NCBI RefSeq assembly: GCF_006783905.1
Contig: NZ_VFPE01000008.1
Location: 1 to 64,000, forward strand
From: Microbacterium kyungheense
GTDB taxonomy: Bacteria; Actinomycetota; Actinomycetes; Actinomycetales; Microbacteriaceae
Direction: 5' to 3'
Length of the DNA stretch: 64,000 bases
A program made the translations under genes and the position numbers. Of the stretch, positions 40,313-49,368 are shown in pieces; position 1 is the first letter of the stretch; each line of letters begins with the position of its first letter. The notes beneath the pieces are model-generated. The model was not told the DNA's origin. It saw nothing but the letters and a program-made list of their open reading frames with translations, and ran no database searches.

Positions 40313-41629
40313 GTGACCTCCTCATTCGAGCCTCCCGCCCTGGGCCGGCGCCTCACGATCAACACCGTCGTCCGCCGCCATCAGATCGAGGCCACCCGCA
40401 CCCGCTCGCTGTGGGACGACGAGTCCGAGCTGCACTCGGCGCAGCTGGTGGAACGATTCTCCCGCGCCGTGCGCGAGGCGATCCCCGGCGCGCGTCTCAC
40501 CTGGGCCCTGTCGTGGGGCGCTCTGACCGACGAGTCGCCGCGCTACCGCGACATCCGGCGCCTGCTCGCCGAGATCGTGCGCGAGACCGGCGACGACGTG
40601 ACCTTCGTGCCGGGAGGCTTCTTCGCCAACCTCTACGGCACCCGCGACGAAGTGGCCGCCGACATCTCCGACGCAGTGGAGCGGGTCGCCGACGAGATGG
40701 GCGTGTCGCCGCGGTCGCTGGTGGCCGGATTCCTGTCGGCCGACAACATCGCACGCGCGCGCGAGCAGGGCATCCGCACGGTGCAGGGCAACATCTGGAG
40801 CCAGTTCGACATCGACCTGCAGGACGGCGACGGCTCGCTCGCGTACCCCTACTACCCCTCACGGCACCACTTCCTCGTGCCCGGGCGGCGCGAGGACCGA
40901 GTGGATGCCGTGCAGCTGGACGGCTGGACGGTCGACCTCGTGGCGGCCCGGAGCGCCGGCATGTCGTCGGACTACAACTCACGCCTCGGTCTCGGCCCGA
41001 TCGAGACCCTGCACCGCCTTCCGCGCGCGGACGCACTGCGCGAGCTGAAGGCGACTAGCGCCGCGCACCTGAACGACCGCAACGTCGAGCGCAACGGTCT
41101 GGGGTGGCTGACGGTCAACTACGAGATCAGCGAGGTCGCCCGCGGCCTTGAGACGGACGCCGGGATGCTGGATGCCTGGGCCGGGTGGCTCCGATGGCTC
41201 GCGGCAGAGTGGGCCGACCTCGAGGTGCCCACCATCGGCGAGTTCGGCGAGCAGTGGCGCGGCATCCACGCCGACAACGAAGACCTCGCCTATCTGCTGC
41301 AGCAGGAGGGCAGCGGCGTCCAGGCCTCGCGCGCGGGCGAGACGGTGACGTGGTTCATGACGACCGACTTCCGGCTGGGCGTCGTCGAGGCGGAGGGGCG
41401 GGCGGAGGTGTTCGACTTCACCGCGTATAGCGCCGGGGCGCGCGAGCCCGTCGAACTCGGCGATCGCCGATGGAGCCTCCTGGGCGAGATCAATCAGAAG
41501 CGCACCCGGCCGCAGGACGAGCCGGTGCCTCTCGGCCGGTTCCTCACCGCACACTCGGACGTCGACGCGTCCCTCGCGGAGCGGTACAGCGCGGCGCCCG
41601 AACTCGCGCGTCTGCGAGGCCTCGCATGA
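40313..41629 (+). CDS. DUF3863-like TIM-barrel protein of a glycan cluster
   Basis: 438 residues, no signal peptide. NTVVRRHQIE near the start, then a barrel-like series (ARLTWALSWGALTDESPRYRDI, DDVTFVPGGFFANLYGTRDEV, GIRTVQGNIWSQFDIDLQDGDGS) recalls DUF3863/3864 proteins found with glycoside hydrolases; assignment is by pattern and uncertain. GTG 40313 sits 7 nt after TACATT (leaderless). Its stop overlaps the GH78 start (ATGA), so both are made together, probably acting on the same rhamnosyl substrate. Confidence 0.7.
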   Translation: MTSSFEPPALGRRLTINTVVRRHQIEATRTRSLWDDESELHSAQLVERFSRAVREAIPGARLTWALSWGALTDESPRYRDIRRLLAEIVRETGDDVTFVPGGFFANLYGTRDEVAADISDAVERVADEMGVSPRSLVAGFLSADNIARAREQGIRTVQGNIWSQFDIDLQDGDGSLAYPYYPSRHHFLVPGRREDRVDAVQLDGWTVDLVAARSAGMSSDYNSRLGLGPIETLHRLPRADALRELKATSAAHLNDRNVERNGLGWLTVNYEISEVARGLETDAGMLDAWAGWLRWLAAEWADLEVPTIGEFGEQWRGIHADNEDLAYLLQQEGSGVQASRAGETVTWFMTTDFRLGVVEAEGRAEVFDFTAYSAGAREPVELGDRRWSLLGEINQKRTRPQDEPVPLGRFLTAHSDVDASLAERYSAAPELARLRGLA

Positions 41630-44139
41630 TCGCTCTCGTCGCACTCACCGTCGAGCACCGAGCGGACGCGGTCGGCATCGATGTGACGCCACGCTTCGGA
41701 TGGAACGTCGTGAGCGACGTCGTCGGCACGACCCAGAGGTCCTGGCGCCTCACCGTCACCGGCGTCGCGGGGGAGATCTGGACGGCGGAGGCCGAGGACG
41801 AGCGCTGCGTCGACATCGAGTACGCCGGCCCGGCGTTGGAGTCGCTGCGCCGCTACCGCTGGAGCGTCGAGGTCGAGACGACGGCGGGGCCGGCGACGGG
41901 CGCAGGCACCTTCGTCACCGGCGTGCTCGACGGCGACTGGCACGGCGCCGCCTGGATCGGCGCGCCCGCCCCTACCGCCGCCGCACCGTTGCTGCGGACG
42001 GCGTTCACGGTCGAAGAGGCGGTCACCGAGGCGTATCTCGTCGTCGGCGCCGGAGGCTACGCTCACGTGGAGCTCGACGGCGTCGCGACAGGGCCCGGCG
42101 TGCTGACGCCCGGCTTCACCGACTACGACGTGACCGCGCAGTACACCGTCGTCGACGTCACCGAGCGGCTGACGCCGGGGCCCCACGCCCTCGGACTCGA
42201 GCTCGGCCGCGGCTTCTTCGGCATGCGGGGCCGGAACACCTGGAACTGGGAGACGGCGCCCTGGCACGCCGACCCCTGCGCCCGGGTCGTGCTGGTCATG
42301 CGCACCGGGGAGGGCGTGCGCACCGTCGTCAGCGCCGCCGACTGGCGCATCGCCGACGGCCCGACGACGTTCGATGACCTGTACGCCGGTGAAGACCACG
42401 ACGCGCGCCTGGCGCAACCGGGATGGAGCAGCCCCGGGTTCGACGACGGCGGGTGGACGGGCGCCGTCGCCGTCACCGGACCGCGTGGCACCGCCGTGGC
42501 GCAGCGGCAGCCGCCGATCGAGATCTCCGCGGTGCTGGAGCCGGTCGCCGTGACCGAGCTCGACGCCGGTCGCTGGGTGGTCTCGTTCGAGCGCGTCATC
42601 GCCGGCTGGGTCGAGATCGACGCGGACGGCGAAGCCGGGGACGTCGTCGAGCTGCGCTTCGGCGAGACTCTCCGCGACGACGGCACGCCGAACTGCGTCG
42701 ACGAGAAGGGGTACTTCGACGGCCGCTTCCAGACCGATACGCTGACGCTCGCCGGCGACCCGGTGACGTGGCATCCCCGGTTCACGTGGCACGGGTTCCA
42801 GCACGTCGAGGTGCGCGCGGCGCGGCTGCCCGGCATCCGTGCGCATGTCGTCCACACCCGCGCACCTCGCACCGGCGCGTTCTCGTCGTCGTCGCGACTG
42901 CTCGACACCGTCCACGAGCTGACGGTGCGCACGGTGCTCAACAACCTGCACGGCATCCCGACCGACACCCCCAAGTACGAGAAGAACGGCTGGACCGGCG
43001 ACGGGATGCTGGGCGCGAGGCTCATGCTGCAGAACTTCGACACGCACGAGCTGCTGGCGAAGTGGTCCGCCGACATCGCCGCCTCGCGGCACGGCGCGGG
43101 CGCACCGGAGGTCATCGCCCCGCACGGCGGCTGGTTGATGGACTGGTCGCCGGCGCCGACGTGGCACTCTGCGCTGCTGCTCGTGCCGTGGGAGCTGTAC
43201 CTGCAGCGGCGTGATGAGCGCGTGCTGCGCGACATCTGGCCCGACGCCCGCGACTACCTGCGTTTCGAGCTCGCCCGCACGGTCGACGGCATCGCCGACA
43301 CGACGCTGGGCGACTGGGTGAGTCCCGAGACCGATCCCGGCGGCGGCAACGCCCCCGAAGACCGGCGCGTCGCTGCGACCGCGTTCGTCATCGCGATGTG
43401 CGACGCGGCTGCCGCCATGGCGGGCGTGCTGGGCGAACCGGTGAGGGAGTGGACGGATGCCGCGGCCCGCGGCCGCGCCGCGTTCGTGGAGCGGTTCTGG
43501 CACGAGGCGTCGGCCGAGGTGCGCGGCGAGCTCGACGAGGGCTACCGCCAGGCGCACACCGTGCTGGCACTGGCGTTCGACGTGCTGCCGGAGGCGGCGC
43601 GTCAGTCCGCCGCGGATCGCCTGGCGCGAGACGTCGCCGAGCGGGGCGACCACCTGAGCACCGGCGCGCTGGCGACGAAGTACCTGCTGCCGGTGCTCAC
43701 CGAGTGGGGCCACGCCGACCGTGCTGCGGCCGTGGCGCTGCAGACGACGTTCCCGAGCTGGGGGTACTGGGTCCAGCAGGGCGCGACGTCGCTGTGGGAG
43801 CACTGGAAGCCCGAGTCGCGCTCGCGTGGGCACTACTTCCTCGGGACGATCGATGACTGGCTGTTCTCGCATGTCGCGGGGATCCAGCCGACGGCGCCGG
43901 GTTGGCGGCGGGCGCGCATCGCGCCGCGCGTCACGGGGCACGGGATCGAGCGGGCCGCGGCATCCGTCGTGACTCCTTACGGAGAGCTCGCAACGGCCTG
44001 GCGCCTCGACGGGGACGAGGTCGTGCTCGCCTGCCGCGTGCCGGTCGGGGTCACCGCGGACGTCGACCTGCCGGGCGTGCGCACGACGCTCGGCTCAGGC
44101 GCGCACGAGGTGCGGTCGCCGGCTCACCAGGCCGAGTAG
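41626..44139 (+). CDS. GH78 alpha-L-rhamnosidase
   Basis: 837 residues. Family pattern: N-terminal beta domain with the carbohydrate-binding FGWNVVSD start, the Bac_rhamnosid core (GELGRGFFG-like text LELGRGFFGMRGRNTWNW), and an (alpha/alpha)6 barrel with the long GIPTDTPKYEKNGWTGDGML helix region and DWVSPETDPGGGN, near which the catalytic Glu is expected. C-terminal SWGYWVQQGATSLWEHWKPE fits GH78. No signal peptide, so cytoplasmic. It removes terminal L-rhamnose. The last 16 bases overlap the convergent SDR gene. Confidence 0.92.
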   Translation: MIALVALTVEHRADAVGIDVTPRFGWNVVSDVVGTTQRSWRLTVTGVAGEIWTAEAEDERCVDIEYAGPALESLRRYRWSVEVETTAGPATGAGTFVTGVLDGDWHGAAWIGAPAPTAAAPLLRTAFTVEEAVTEAYLVVGAGGYAHVELDGVATGPGVLTPGFTDYDVTAQYTVVDVTERLTPGPHALGLELGRGFFGMRGRNTWNWETAPWHADPCARVVLVMRTGEGVRTVVSAADWRIADGPTTFDDLYAGEDHDARLAQPGWSSPGFDDGGWTGAVAVTGPRGTAVAQRQPPIEISAVLEPVAVTELDAGRWVVSFERVIAGWVEIDADGEAGDVVELRFGETLRDDGTPNCVDEKGYFDGRFQTDTLTLAGDPVTWHPRFTWHGFQHVEVRAARLPGIRAHVVHTRAPRTGAFSSSSRLLDTVHELTVRTVLNNLHGIPTDTPKYEKNGWTGDGMLGARLMLQNFDTHELLAKWSADIAASRHGAGAPEVIAPHGGWLMDWSPAPTWHSALLLVPWELYLQRRDERVLRDIWPDARDYLRFELARTVDGIADTTLGDWVSPETDPGGGNAPEDRRVAATAFVIAMCDAAAAMAGVLGEPVREWTDAAARGRAAFVERFWHEASAEVRGELDEGYRQAHTVLALAFDVLPEAARQSAADRLARDVAERGDHLSTGALATKYLLPVLTEWGHADRAAAVALQTTFPSWGYWVQQGATSLWEHWKPESRSRGHYFLGTIDDWLFSHVAGIQPTAPGWRRARIAPRVTGHGIERAAASVVTPYGELATAWRLDGDEVVLACRVPVGVTADVDLPGVRTTLGSGAHEVRSPAHQAE

Positions 44140-44882
44140 CCGCCGTCGACCAGCACGATCGAGCCGGTCATGTACGACGCGGCGTCCGAGGCGAGGAACG
44201 CGACGAGCGACGCGATCTCTTCGGGGCGGCCCAGGCGCGCCATCGGCGTGCGGCGTACCCAGTCGTCCCACCAGTCGGACGGCACGCCGTCCTTGGTGAG
44301 TTCGGTGCCCACGTAGCCGGGGGCGACGGCGTTGACGCGGATGTTCTGCTCGGCGAACTCGATCGCCAGCGACTTCACGGCCAGGTGCACGGCGCCCTTC
44401 GACGCGTTGTACGCGGCCTGACGCTGCGGCGCGTTCGCCAGCTCGCCCGACATCGAGCCGATCGCGACGATCGAGCCGCCGCGCGACCCCATGTGCCGCG
44501 CGGCCTCGCGGGCGCACCAGAACGTGCCGGTCGCGTTGACCGCGAGCACGCGGTCCCATGTCTCGCGCTCGAGCTCGAGCGACGGCTGGTGATTGGCGAT
44601 CCCCGCCGAGGTGACCAGGATGTCGACGGCGCCGTGGCGCTCGGCGATGCCGGCGAACGTCTGCTCGACCGAGGCGGCGTCGGTGACGTCGAGGTGGGCG
44701 TATTCGACGCGACCGCTGGGGAAGGATGCCGCAGCCGCCGCGCCCGCATCGTCGAGGAGGTCTGCGATCACGACGTGGGCGCCGAACTCCTCCAGGGCGG
44801 TGACGACAGCGAGTCCGATGCCTCGCGATCCCCCGGTCACGACGGCGATCCTGCCGGTCAGATCGAGCAGTTCTCGGTACAT
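44124..44882 (-). CDS. SDR-family oxidoreductase
   Basis: 252 residues of the classical short-chain type: TGGSRGIG cofactor motif (about 16-23), NATG region and the SxnYxxxK active site AYNASKG (Tyr-Asn-Ala-Ser-Lys form), with SAGIANH. ATG 44882 follows GGAAGG. It shares the intergenic region and operator 3 with rpiR. In this setting it may oxidise the released sugar to a lactone, with the phosphotriesterase-like gene product opening the ring (inference). Confidence 0.92.
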   Translation of the reverse strand: MYRELLDLTGRIAVVTGGSRGIGLAVVTALEEFGAHVVIADLLDDAGAAAAASFPSGRVEYAHLDVTDAASVEQTFAGIAERHGAVDILVTSAGIANHQPSLELERETWDRVLAVNATGTFWCAREAARHMGSRGGSIVAIGSMSGELANAPQRQAAYNASKGAVHLAVKSLAIEFAEQNIRVNAVAPGYVGTELTKDGVPSDWWDDWVRRTPMARLGRPEEIASLVAFLASDAASYMTGSIVLVDGGYSAW

Positions 44883-44915
44883 CGAGGATCCTTCCGCGGG
44901 GCGTGCGCTATGGTT

Positions 44916-44930
44916 TGTAGCGATACTACA
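44916..44930. promoter_or_regulatory. RpiR-type operator 3, TGTAGCGATACTACA
   Basis: Third identical copy, between the SDR and rpiR genes and 16 bp before ATG 44946. GATACT inside it could be the rpiR -10; the minus-strand TAGTAT could serve the SDR gene. Predicts autoregulation. Confidence 0.8.
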
Positions 44931-44945
44931 TGGAGGGAGTCGACC

Positions 44946-45890
44946 ATGACGCTCGAGGTGGAGCAGGCCGAATCCGGCACCGAGGACTCGACCGACACGC
45001 TGCTGGAACGCATCACGCGGCAGCTGCCGCATCTGCGCCGGTCCGAGCAGCGGGTCGCGGCGATCGTGCTCGACAACCCCGTCGGCGCCGTGCACTTCAC
45101 GATGGCGGGGCTGGCCGAGGCCGCCGAGGTGAGCGAGCCGACCGTCATGCGCTTCTGCGCGTCGGTCGGGTGCGAGGGCTTCCAGGACTTCAAGATCCAG
45201 CTCGCGCAGACCCTCGCTCTCGGGCTGCCCGTGACGCATTCGTCGATCAGCGCCGAGGATTCGAGCGCCGACCTCGCCGAGAAGATCTTCGACCACACCA
45301 TCTCGAGCCTCGACCGCGCGCGCCGCACCCTTGACGCCGACGCCGTCGAGCACGCGATCACGGCGCTCCTCGGTTCGAGCGACATCCTGTTCGTGGGATT
45401 CGGCGCGAGCGGCATCATCGCCCAGGACGCGCAGCAGAAGTTCCCGCTGTTCGGAGTGCCGTGCCAGGCGCCCGAGGACTTCCACCAGCAGTTCATCGCC
45501 GCGACCATGAGCGGGCCGCGCAGCGTCACCGTGGCGATCTCGAACACCGGGCACACCGAGCAGACGCTCATCGTCGCCGAGGCGGCCAAGAAGGCCGGCG
45601 CGACGGTGATCTCGCTCACCGGCCGCACGAGCCCGCTGTCGGAGCTCGCCGACATCGCGCTGGTCGCGCGCACGTTCGAAGACACGGACGTCTACACGCC
45701 GTCCACCAGCCGGCTGGCGGGCCTGGTCGTGGTGGACGTCCTCGCCACCGGCGTGGCACTTCGCCGCACCCCCGAGCACACGGCCGCCGTGCGGCGCATG
45801 AAGAGCGAGCTGGCCAGCATGCGCCAGGGCGTGGCGGTCGCTGTGGAGGCGGCGGAGCCCGCCGGCTCGCCCGAGGAACCGGTGTCGTGA
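44946..45890 (+). CDS. MurR/RpiR-family transcriptional regulator (HTH + SIS domain)
   Basis: 314 residues. HTH-6 domain at about 17-90 (RITRQLPHLRRSEQRVAAIVLDNP, AGLAEAAEVSEPTVMRFCASVG), SIS sugar-isomerase-like effector domain at about 125-265 (LFVGFGASGIIAQDAQQKFPLFGV). SIS domains of this family bind sugar phosphates. ATG 44946 follows GGAGGGA. The TGTAG-N5-CTACA sites at 36639, 40191 and 44916, with variants near 60805 and 60878, are its likely targets. First gene of a coupled unit with the 2-hydroxyacid dehydrogenase. Confidence 0.94.
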   Translation: MTLEVEQAESGTEDSTDTLLERITRQLPHLRRSEQRVAAIVLDNPVGAVHFTMAGLAEAAEVSEPTVMRFCASVGCEGFQDFKIQLAQTLALGLPVTHSSISAEDSSADLAEKIFDHTISSLDRARRTLDADAVEHAITALLGSSDILFVGFGASGIIAQDAQQKFPLFGVPCQAPEDFHQQFIAATMSGPRSVTVAISNTGHTEQTLIVAEAAKKAGATVISLTGRTSPLSELADIALVARTFEDTDVYTPSTSRLAGLVVVDVLATGVALRRTPEHTAAVRRMKSELASMRQGVAVAVEAAEPAGSPEEPVS

Positions 45891-46846
45891 GCGGCACCGT
45901 CCTCGTCACCTCCCGGTCGTTCGGCTCGGGAGGGCTCGACCTCGAACGCCGCATCTCAGACGCGGGGTTCCACGTCGTGCGCGCCGGCGCGGCGCACGAG
46001 CTCGACGAGCTGGGCCCGGTGCTCGGAGACGCGGTCGGATGGATCGCGGGGACCGGTCCGGTCACCGAGCGCCACCTGTCGCTCGCCCCGCATCTGCGGG
46101 TCGTCGCGCGCTACGGCGTCGGCTACGACAAGGTCGACGTCGATGCCGCCGCGCGCCGTGGCATCGTCGTGACCAACACCCCGGGTGCCAACACGTCGGC
46201 GGTCGCCGAGCACACTGTCGCACTGCTGCTGGCCGCACTCCGCGGCATCCCGGCGGCGGACCGCCGCGTCCGGCGCGGCGACTGGTCGGCCTGGTACACC
46301 CGCGAGGTGTCGGCCCTCACCGTCGGCGTCGTCGGCCTCGGTCGCATCGGGCGCTCGGTGATCGACCGGCTCGCCGGCTTCGGGCCGCGTGTGCTGGGCG
46401 CCGACCCGTGGGTGCCCGCCGACGACCCGCTGTTCGACCGTCTCGAGCGCTCCGACGCCGACGCGTTCGCGACCGAGTGCGACGTCGTCACGCTGCATGC
46501 CCCCGGCGGCCAGACCGTCGTCGACGAGCGCTGGCTGGCGGCATCCGATCGTCCCGTCCTTCTCGTCAACACGGCGCGCGCCGATCTCATCGACGAGGCC
46601 GCCGTCGCTGCGGCGCTGCGCCGCGGGCGTGTGCTGGCCTACGCGGCCGACACGCTCGCGACCGAGAACCACGGCGAGGGAGCGTCGCCGCTGCTGGCCG
46701 ACGACCTCGCCGACCGCGTGATCGTCACCCCGCACCTGGCCGCGCAGACGCGCGAGGGCGTGGACGGCATGGGCGGCATGGCGACCGAGAACCTGCTCGC
46801 CGTGCTGTCGGGCGAGCCGCCCGTGAACCCGGTGCCCGTGCCGTGA
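45887..46846 (+). CDS. D-2-hydroxyacid dehydrogenase (phosphoglycerate-dehydrogenase-like)
   Basis: 319 residues. NAD-binding GLGRIG (150-155 region) in a SALTVGVVGLGRIGRSV context; the catalytic set fits Arg231 (NTARADL), Glu260 and His283 (TPHLAAQT). Reduces or oxidises 2-keto/2-hydroxy acids; no ACT regulatory domain, so not the serine-synthesis enzyme. GTGA overlaps with rpiR before it and the phosphotriesterase-like gene after it make a three-gene coupled operon. Confidence 0.92.
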   Translation: MSGTVLVTSRSFGSGGLDLERRISDAGFHVVRAGAAHELDELGPVLGDAVGWIAGTGPVTERHLSLAPHLRVVARYGVGYDKVDVDAAARRGIVVTNTPGANTSAVAEHTVALLLAALRGIPAADRRVRRGDWSAWYTREVSALTVGVVGLGRIGRSVIDRLAGFGPRVLGADPWVPADDPLFDRLERSDADAFATECDVVTLHAPGGQTVVDERWLAASDRPVLLVNTARADLIDEAAVAAALRRGRVLAYAADTLATENHGEGASPLLADDLADRVIVTPHLAAQTREGVDGMGGMATENLLAVLSGEPPVNPVPVP

Positions 46847-47802
46847 CCGGCTTCGTCCGCACCGTCACCGGCGACATCGATCCGGCCGAGCTCGGACGCG
46901 TCGACTACCACGAGCACCTGTTCCAGGTGTCGCCGCTGCTGCCCGGTGACGACCTCGACGACGAGTCGGCGAGCGCCGGCGAGGCCGCGCAGCTGCGTGC
47001 GTCGGGCTTCGAAGCGATGGTCGATGCCACGCCCCTGGGTCTCGGCCGTCGCCCCGGCGCGATCGCCCGCATTTCACAGGCGACCGGCCTGCGGGTCGTC
47101 ATGACCACAGGGGTGCACCGGCGCGAGCACTACGCGACGGGGCATCCGCTGCTCGAGGCGAGCGCCGAGCAGCTGGCGGCCGCTTTTCTGCGCGACCTCA
47201 CGGAGGGTGCCGCGGAGTTCGCAGAGACGGATGCCGGGGCCACGGCAGGGTCGGAAGCCTCTGTGCCGCCGCGGGCCGGGGTGCTCAAAGCCGGACTGGG
47301 CTACTGGCGCATCGACGACGCCGCCGCCCGCACGATCGAGGCGATCGGCGCCGCGCATCGCGAGACCGGCGCGCCGGTGATGGTGCATCTCGAACACGGA
47401 ACCGCGGCCTTCGAAGCGCTCGAGGCCCTCGCCGCGGCCGGGGTGCCGGCGCATCGCGTGGCCCTGGCGCACATCGACCGCAATCCTGACCCCGGCCTGC
47501 ACGCCGAGCTGGCGGCGGCCGGTGCGTTCCTCGGCTACGACGGAGCGGCTCGCGCGAAGGATTGGCCCGACTCGATGCTGCTGGACTGCCTCATCGCGAC
47601 GGCCGAGGCCGGCGGACCGCGCCGCATCCTGCTCGGTGGCGACGTCGCTCGCCGCACCCGGTACGTCGCCTACGGCGGCATGCCGGGGCTGCGCTACCTC
47701 GGCGAGCGCTTCGTCCCGCGCCTCGTGACCCAGGGCGGTGCCGACCTCGCCGACGCGGTGCTGCGCCGCAACCCGGCGGAATGGCTCACCTGGCGAGTGT
47801 GA
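46843..47802 (+). CDS. Phosphotriesterase-family metal-dependent hydrolase (lactonase-like)
   Basis: 319 residues of the amidohydrolase barrel. Metal ligands: His23-x-His25 (DYHEHLF), carbamylated Lys149 (VLKAG), His182 (VHLEHG), His210 (ALAHID) and Asp267 (LLGGDVAR), all in the order of phosphotriesterase-related proteins. Such proteins commonly act as lactonases, so ring opening of a sugar lactone is the likely role here. GTG 46843 overlaps the previous stop. A glycine/alanine-rich insert at about 120-145 is unusual. Confidence 0.9.
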   Translation: MTGFVRTVTGDIDPAELGRVDYHEHLFQVSPLLPGDDLDDESASAGEAAQLRASGFEAMVDATPLGLGRRPGAIARISQATGLRVVMTTGVHRREHYATGHPLLEASAEQLAAAFLRDLTEGAAEFAETDAGATAGSEASVPPRAGVLKAGLGYWRIDDAAARTIEAIGAAHRETGAPVMVHLEHGTAAFEALEALAAAGVPAHRVALAHIDRNPDPGLHAELAAAGAFLGYDGAARAKDWPDSMLLDCLIATAEAGGPRRILLGGDVARRTRYVAYGGMPGLRYLGERFVPRLVTQGGADLADAVLRRNPAEWLTWRV

Positions 47803-47839
47803 TCGTGCAGATCGGAGCCGACGAGAGCCGGCGGCGAAC

Positions 47840-48358
47840 TCAGCACGAGTCGGAGAAGATCCGCTTCGGCGCGTCGGGACGGGAGACGTCGTAGATCGCG
47901 TCGGCAGCACCGCGCGGCTCCTCATCGCGGACGTAGCGCAGGCGCTGCTCGTACGCGTCCTGGTCGAGCGTCGCGTCCTCCTCCAGCCACACGCGAAAAT
48001 GCCACGCTCCGCGCAACGCGGGGCTCAAAAGGAATCGTCCGTCCACGATCAGGAGTGCGTCGGCCGGCACCGCAGCACTCGCGCCGTCCTGTTCCAGCGC
48101 CCCCTCCCGGAAGCCGGCCAGCACTGAGCGGAGCTGCGGGGCGTCGTCTTTGCTGCTGTACAGCTGGGGACCAGGGGCGCTCTCCCGGAACGTCGTCTTG
48201 CCCTGTGCTCGCGCCGCGGCGGCGAGGGCGTCCGCGAACCGCGCCGTCGACGCGGCCTGCGCACCGTCGACGGCGACGACGATGCGCCCGCGAGGATTGT
48301 TGTGGGCGATCTCCGCCAGAAGGGCGTCGAAGACGTTAGGACTGTCGGTCGTGCTCAT
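47840..48358 (-). CDS. Uridine-kinase-like P-loop-fold protein without Walker A
   Basis: 172 residues. The order of elements matches uridine-kinase-like proteins of actinobacteria (RIVVAVDGAQAASTARFADALA, ALLIVDGRFLLSPALRGAWHFRVWLE, DAIYDVSRPDAPKRIF), but the P-loop GxxGSGKST is replaced by GAQAASTAR, losing Gly and Lys. Nucleotide phosphorylation is therefore doubtful. ATG 48358 follows GAGAGGATC. Convergent with the phosphotriesterase-like gene, 37 bp apart. Confidence 0.8.
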   Translation of the reverse strand: MSTTDSPNVFDALLAEIAHNNPRGRIVVAVDGAQAASTARFADALAAAARAQGKTTFRESAPGPQLYSSKDDAPQLRSVLAGFREGALEQDGASAAVPADALLIVDGRFLLSPALRGAWHFRVWLEEDATLDQDAYEQRLRYVRDEEPRGAADAIYDVSRPDAPKRIFSDSC

Positions 48359-48455
48359 GTTCTGATCCTCTCCCGATACCGCTTGGCGCGGGCCCGTCGC
48401 CCACCCATCCACTGGCGGCGGCTCATCACCTCGCCGATCCATGCTCGACCGGAGC

Positions 48456-48953
48456 CTACGGCCGCAGCACGAGCAGGGAACTCGTCGCCGTCGCGAGTGC
48501 GCGACCGGCGGCATCCTCCAACACTCCCTCAGCGAAGATCACGCGCTGGCCGCCCTTGACGACGCGTCCGCGTGCGCGGAGCACACCCGTGGTCGACAGG
48601 ACAGGGCGCAGATACGAGACGTTCAGGTCGATCGACGTGTAACCGACGCCCTGGGCGAGAGTGGTGTGTGCGGCGCAACCCACGGCCGAGTCCAGCAGCG
48701 TGCAAGCGAGGCCGCCGTGAACCATCCCGAGCGGGTTGTCGTGGTACTCGCCCGGATCGCACTCGAACACCGCCTCACCCGGGTCCGCAGACACGAGCCA
48801 GAAGTTCATCAGCCGCGAGATGGGAGGCGGTGGGTGGTCTCCCGCGATCATTGCGCGGAGAAACGCCAGCCCATCGAGTTCGCGGGATGCCGCGAGCGGC
48901 GGTTTCGGATCATCCCAGGTGACGATGCGCTTTCGGTCGGGGTCGGGCGCCAT
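48456..48953 (-). CDS. PaaI-type hotdog-fold thioesterase
   Basis: 165 residues; hotdog domain with the conserved NPLGMVHGGLACTLLDSAVGCA helix (core: VHGGLACTLLDSAVG) and LNVSYLRPV, typical of PaaI thioesterases that hydrolyse aryl- or acyl-CoA. ATG 48953 lies 6 nt after TATCCT (leaderless); a GTG two codons upstream is possible. The stop of a truncated VOC-like frame lies just 2 bp upstream, so paaI may once have followed a VOC gene in an operon. Confidence 0.9.
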   Translation of the reverse strand: MAPDPDRKRIVTWDDPKPPLAASRELDGLAFLRAMIAGDHPPPPISRLMNFWLVSADPGEAVFECDPGEYHDNPLGMVHGGLACTLLDSAVGCAAHTTLAQGVGYTSIDLNVSYLRPVLSTTGVLRARGRVVKGGQRVIFAEGVLEDAAGRALATATSSLLVLRP

Positions 48954-48955
48954 GC

Positions 48956-49156
48956 TCACAGGATAGGAGCCCGGCGGCGCGGACCGAAGCCCCCGCGGCG
49001 CGGCGCTACGAGCGCGTAGTCGTCCATCGTGACGTCAGCGTAGCCAGTGCCGTCGGGGTCGGCGAACGTGAGCGTTCGTCCAGACGGGGCGCCGGTCGGC
49101 GGGGCGACGATCGGAGGGACGTCGTCTTCGAAGTGGTCGGGGCGATGGGTCCATCC
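48956..49156 (-). pseudogene. VOC-protein C-terminal remnant
   Basis: Reading the minus strand gives GWTHRPDHFEDDVPPIVAPP, then GRTLTFADPDGTGYADVTMDDYALVA and a stop at 48956-48958. FADPDGTGY matches the last strand of VOC proteins (compare FADPDGNGW of the gene at 21081). No start codon, ribosome site or N-terminal unit is visible upstream, and the frame is lost beyond about 49156. The remaining gap 49157-49368 shows only a possible -10 (TAGCGT near 49268) and no gene I can support. Confidence 0.4.
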
Positions 49157-49368
49157 TCGGTGAGATCGATGCCGGCTCCGTGCAGTCCACTTGCCGGTTC
49201 GGCTGAGTTCGGCAACCTTCTGGATCGCTGGTTGCCGAACTGCTCGGCGCCCAACGGGCGAGCGTCTAGCGTGTACCGCAGCGAAGTGGCAGGGATGGAT
49301 GCCGTCGCCCCGGGTGGATCGGCGGCGATGCGCAGTCGCGAGAAGCCTTCACGGACGGGAGGACGAGG

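Noticed and set aside
41494..43941. Antisense frame opposite the GH78 gene
   Set aside because: Shadow without motifs; GH78 signatures are all on the plus strand.
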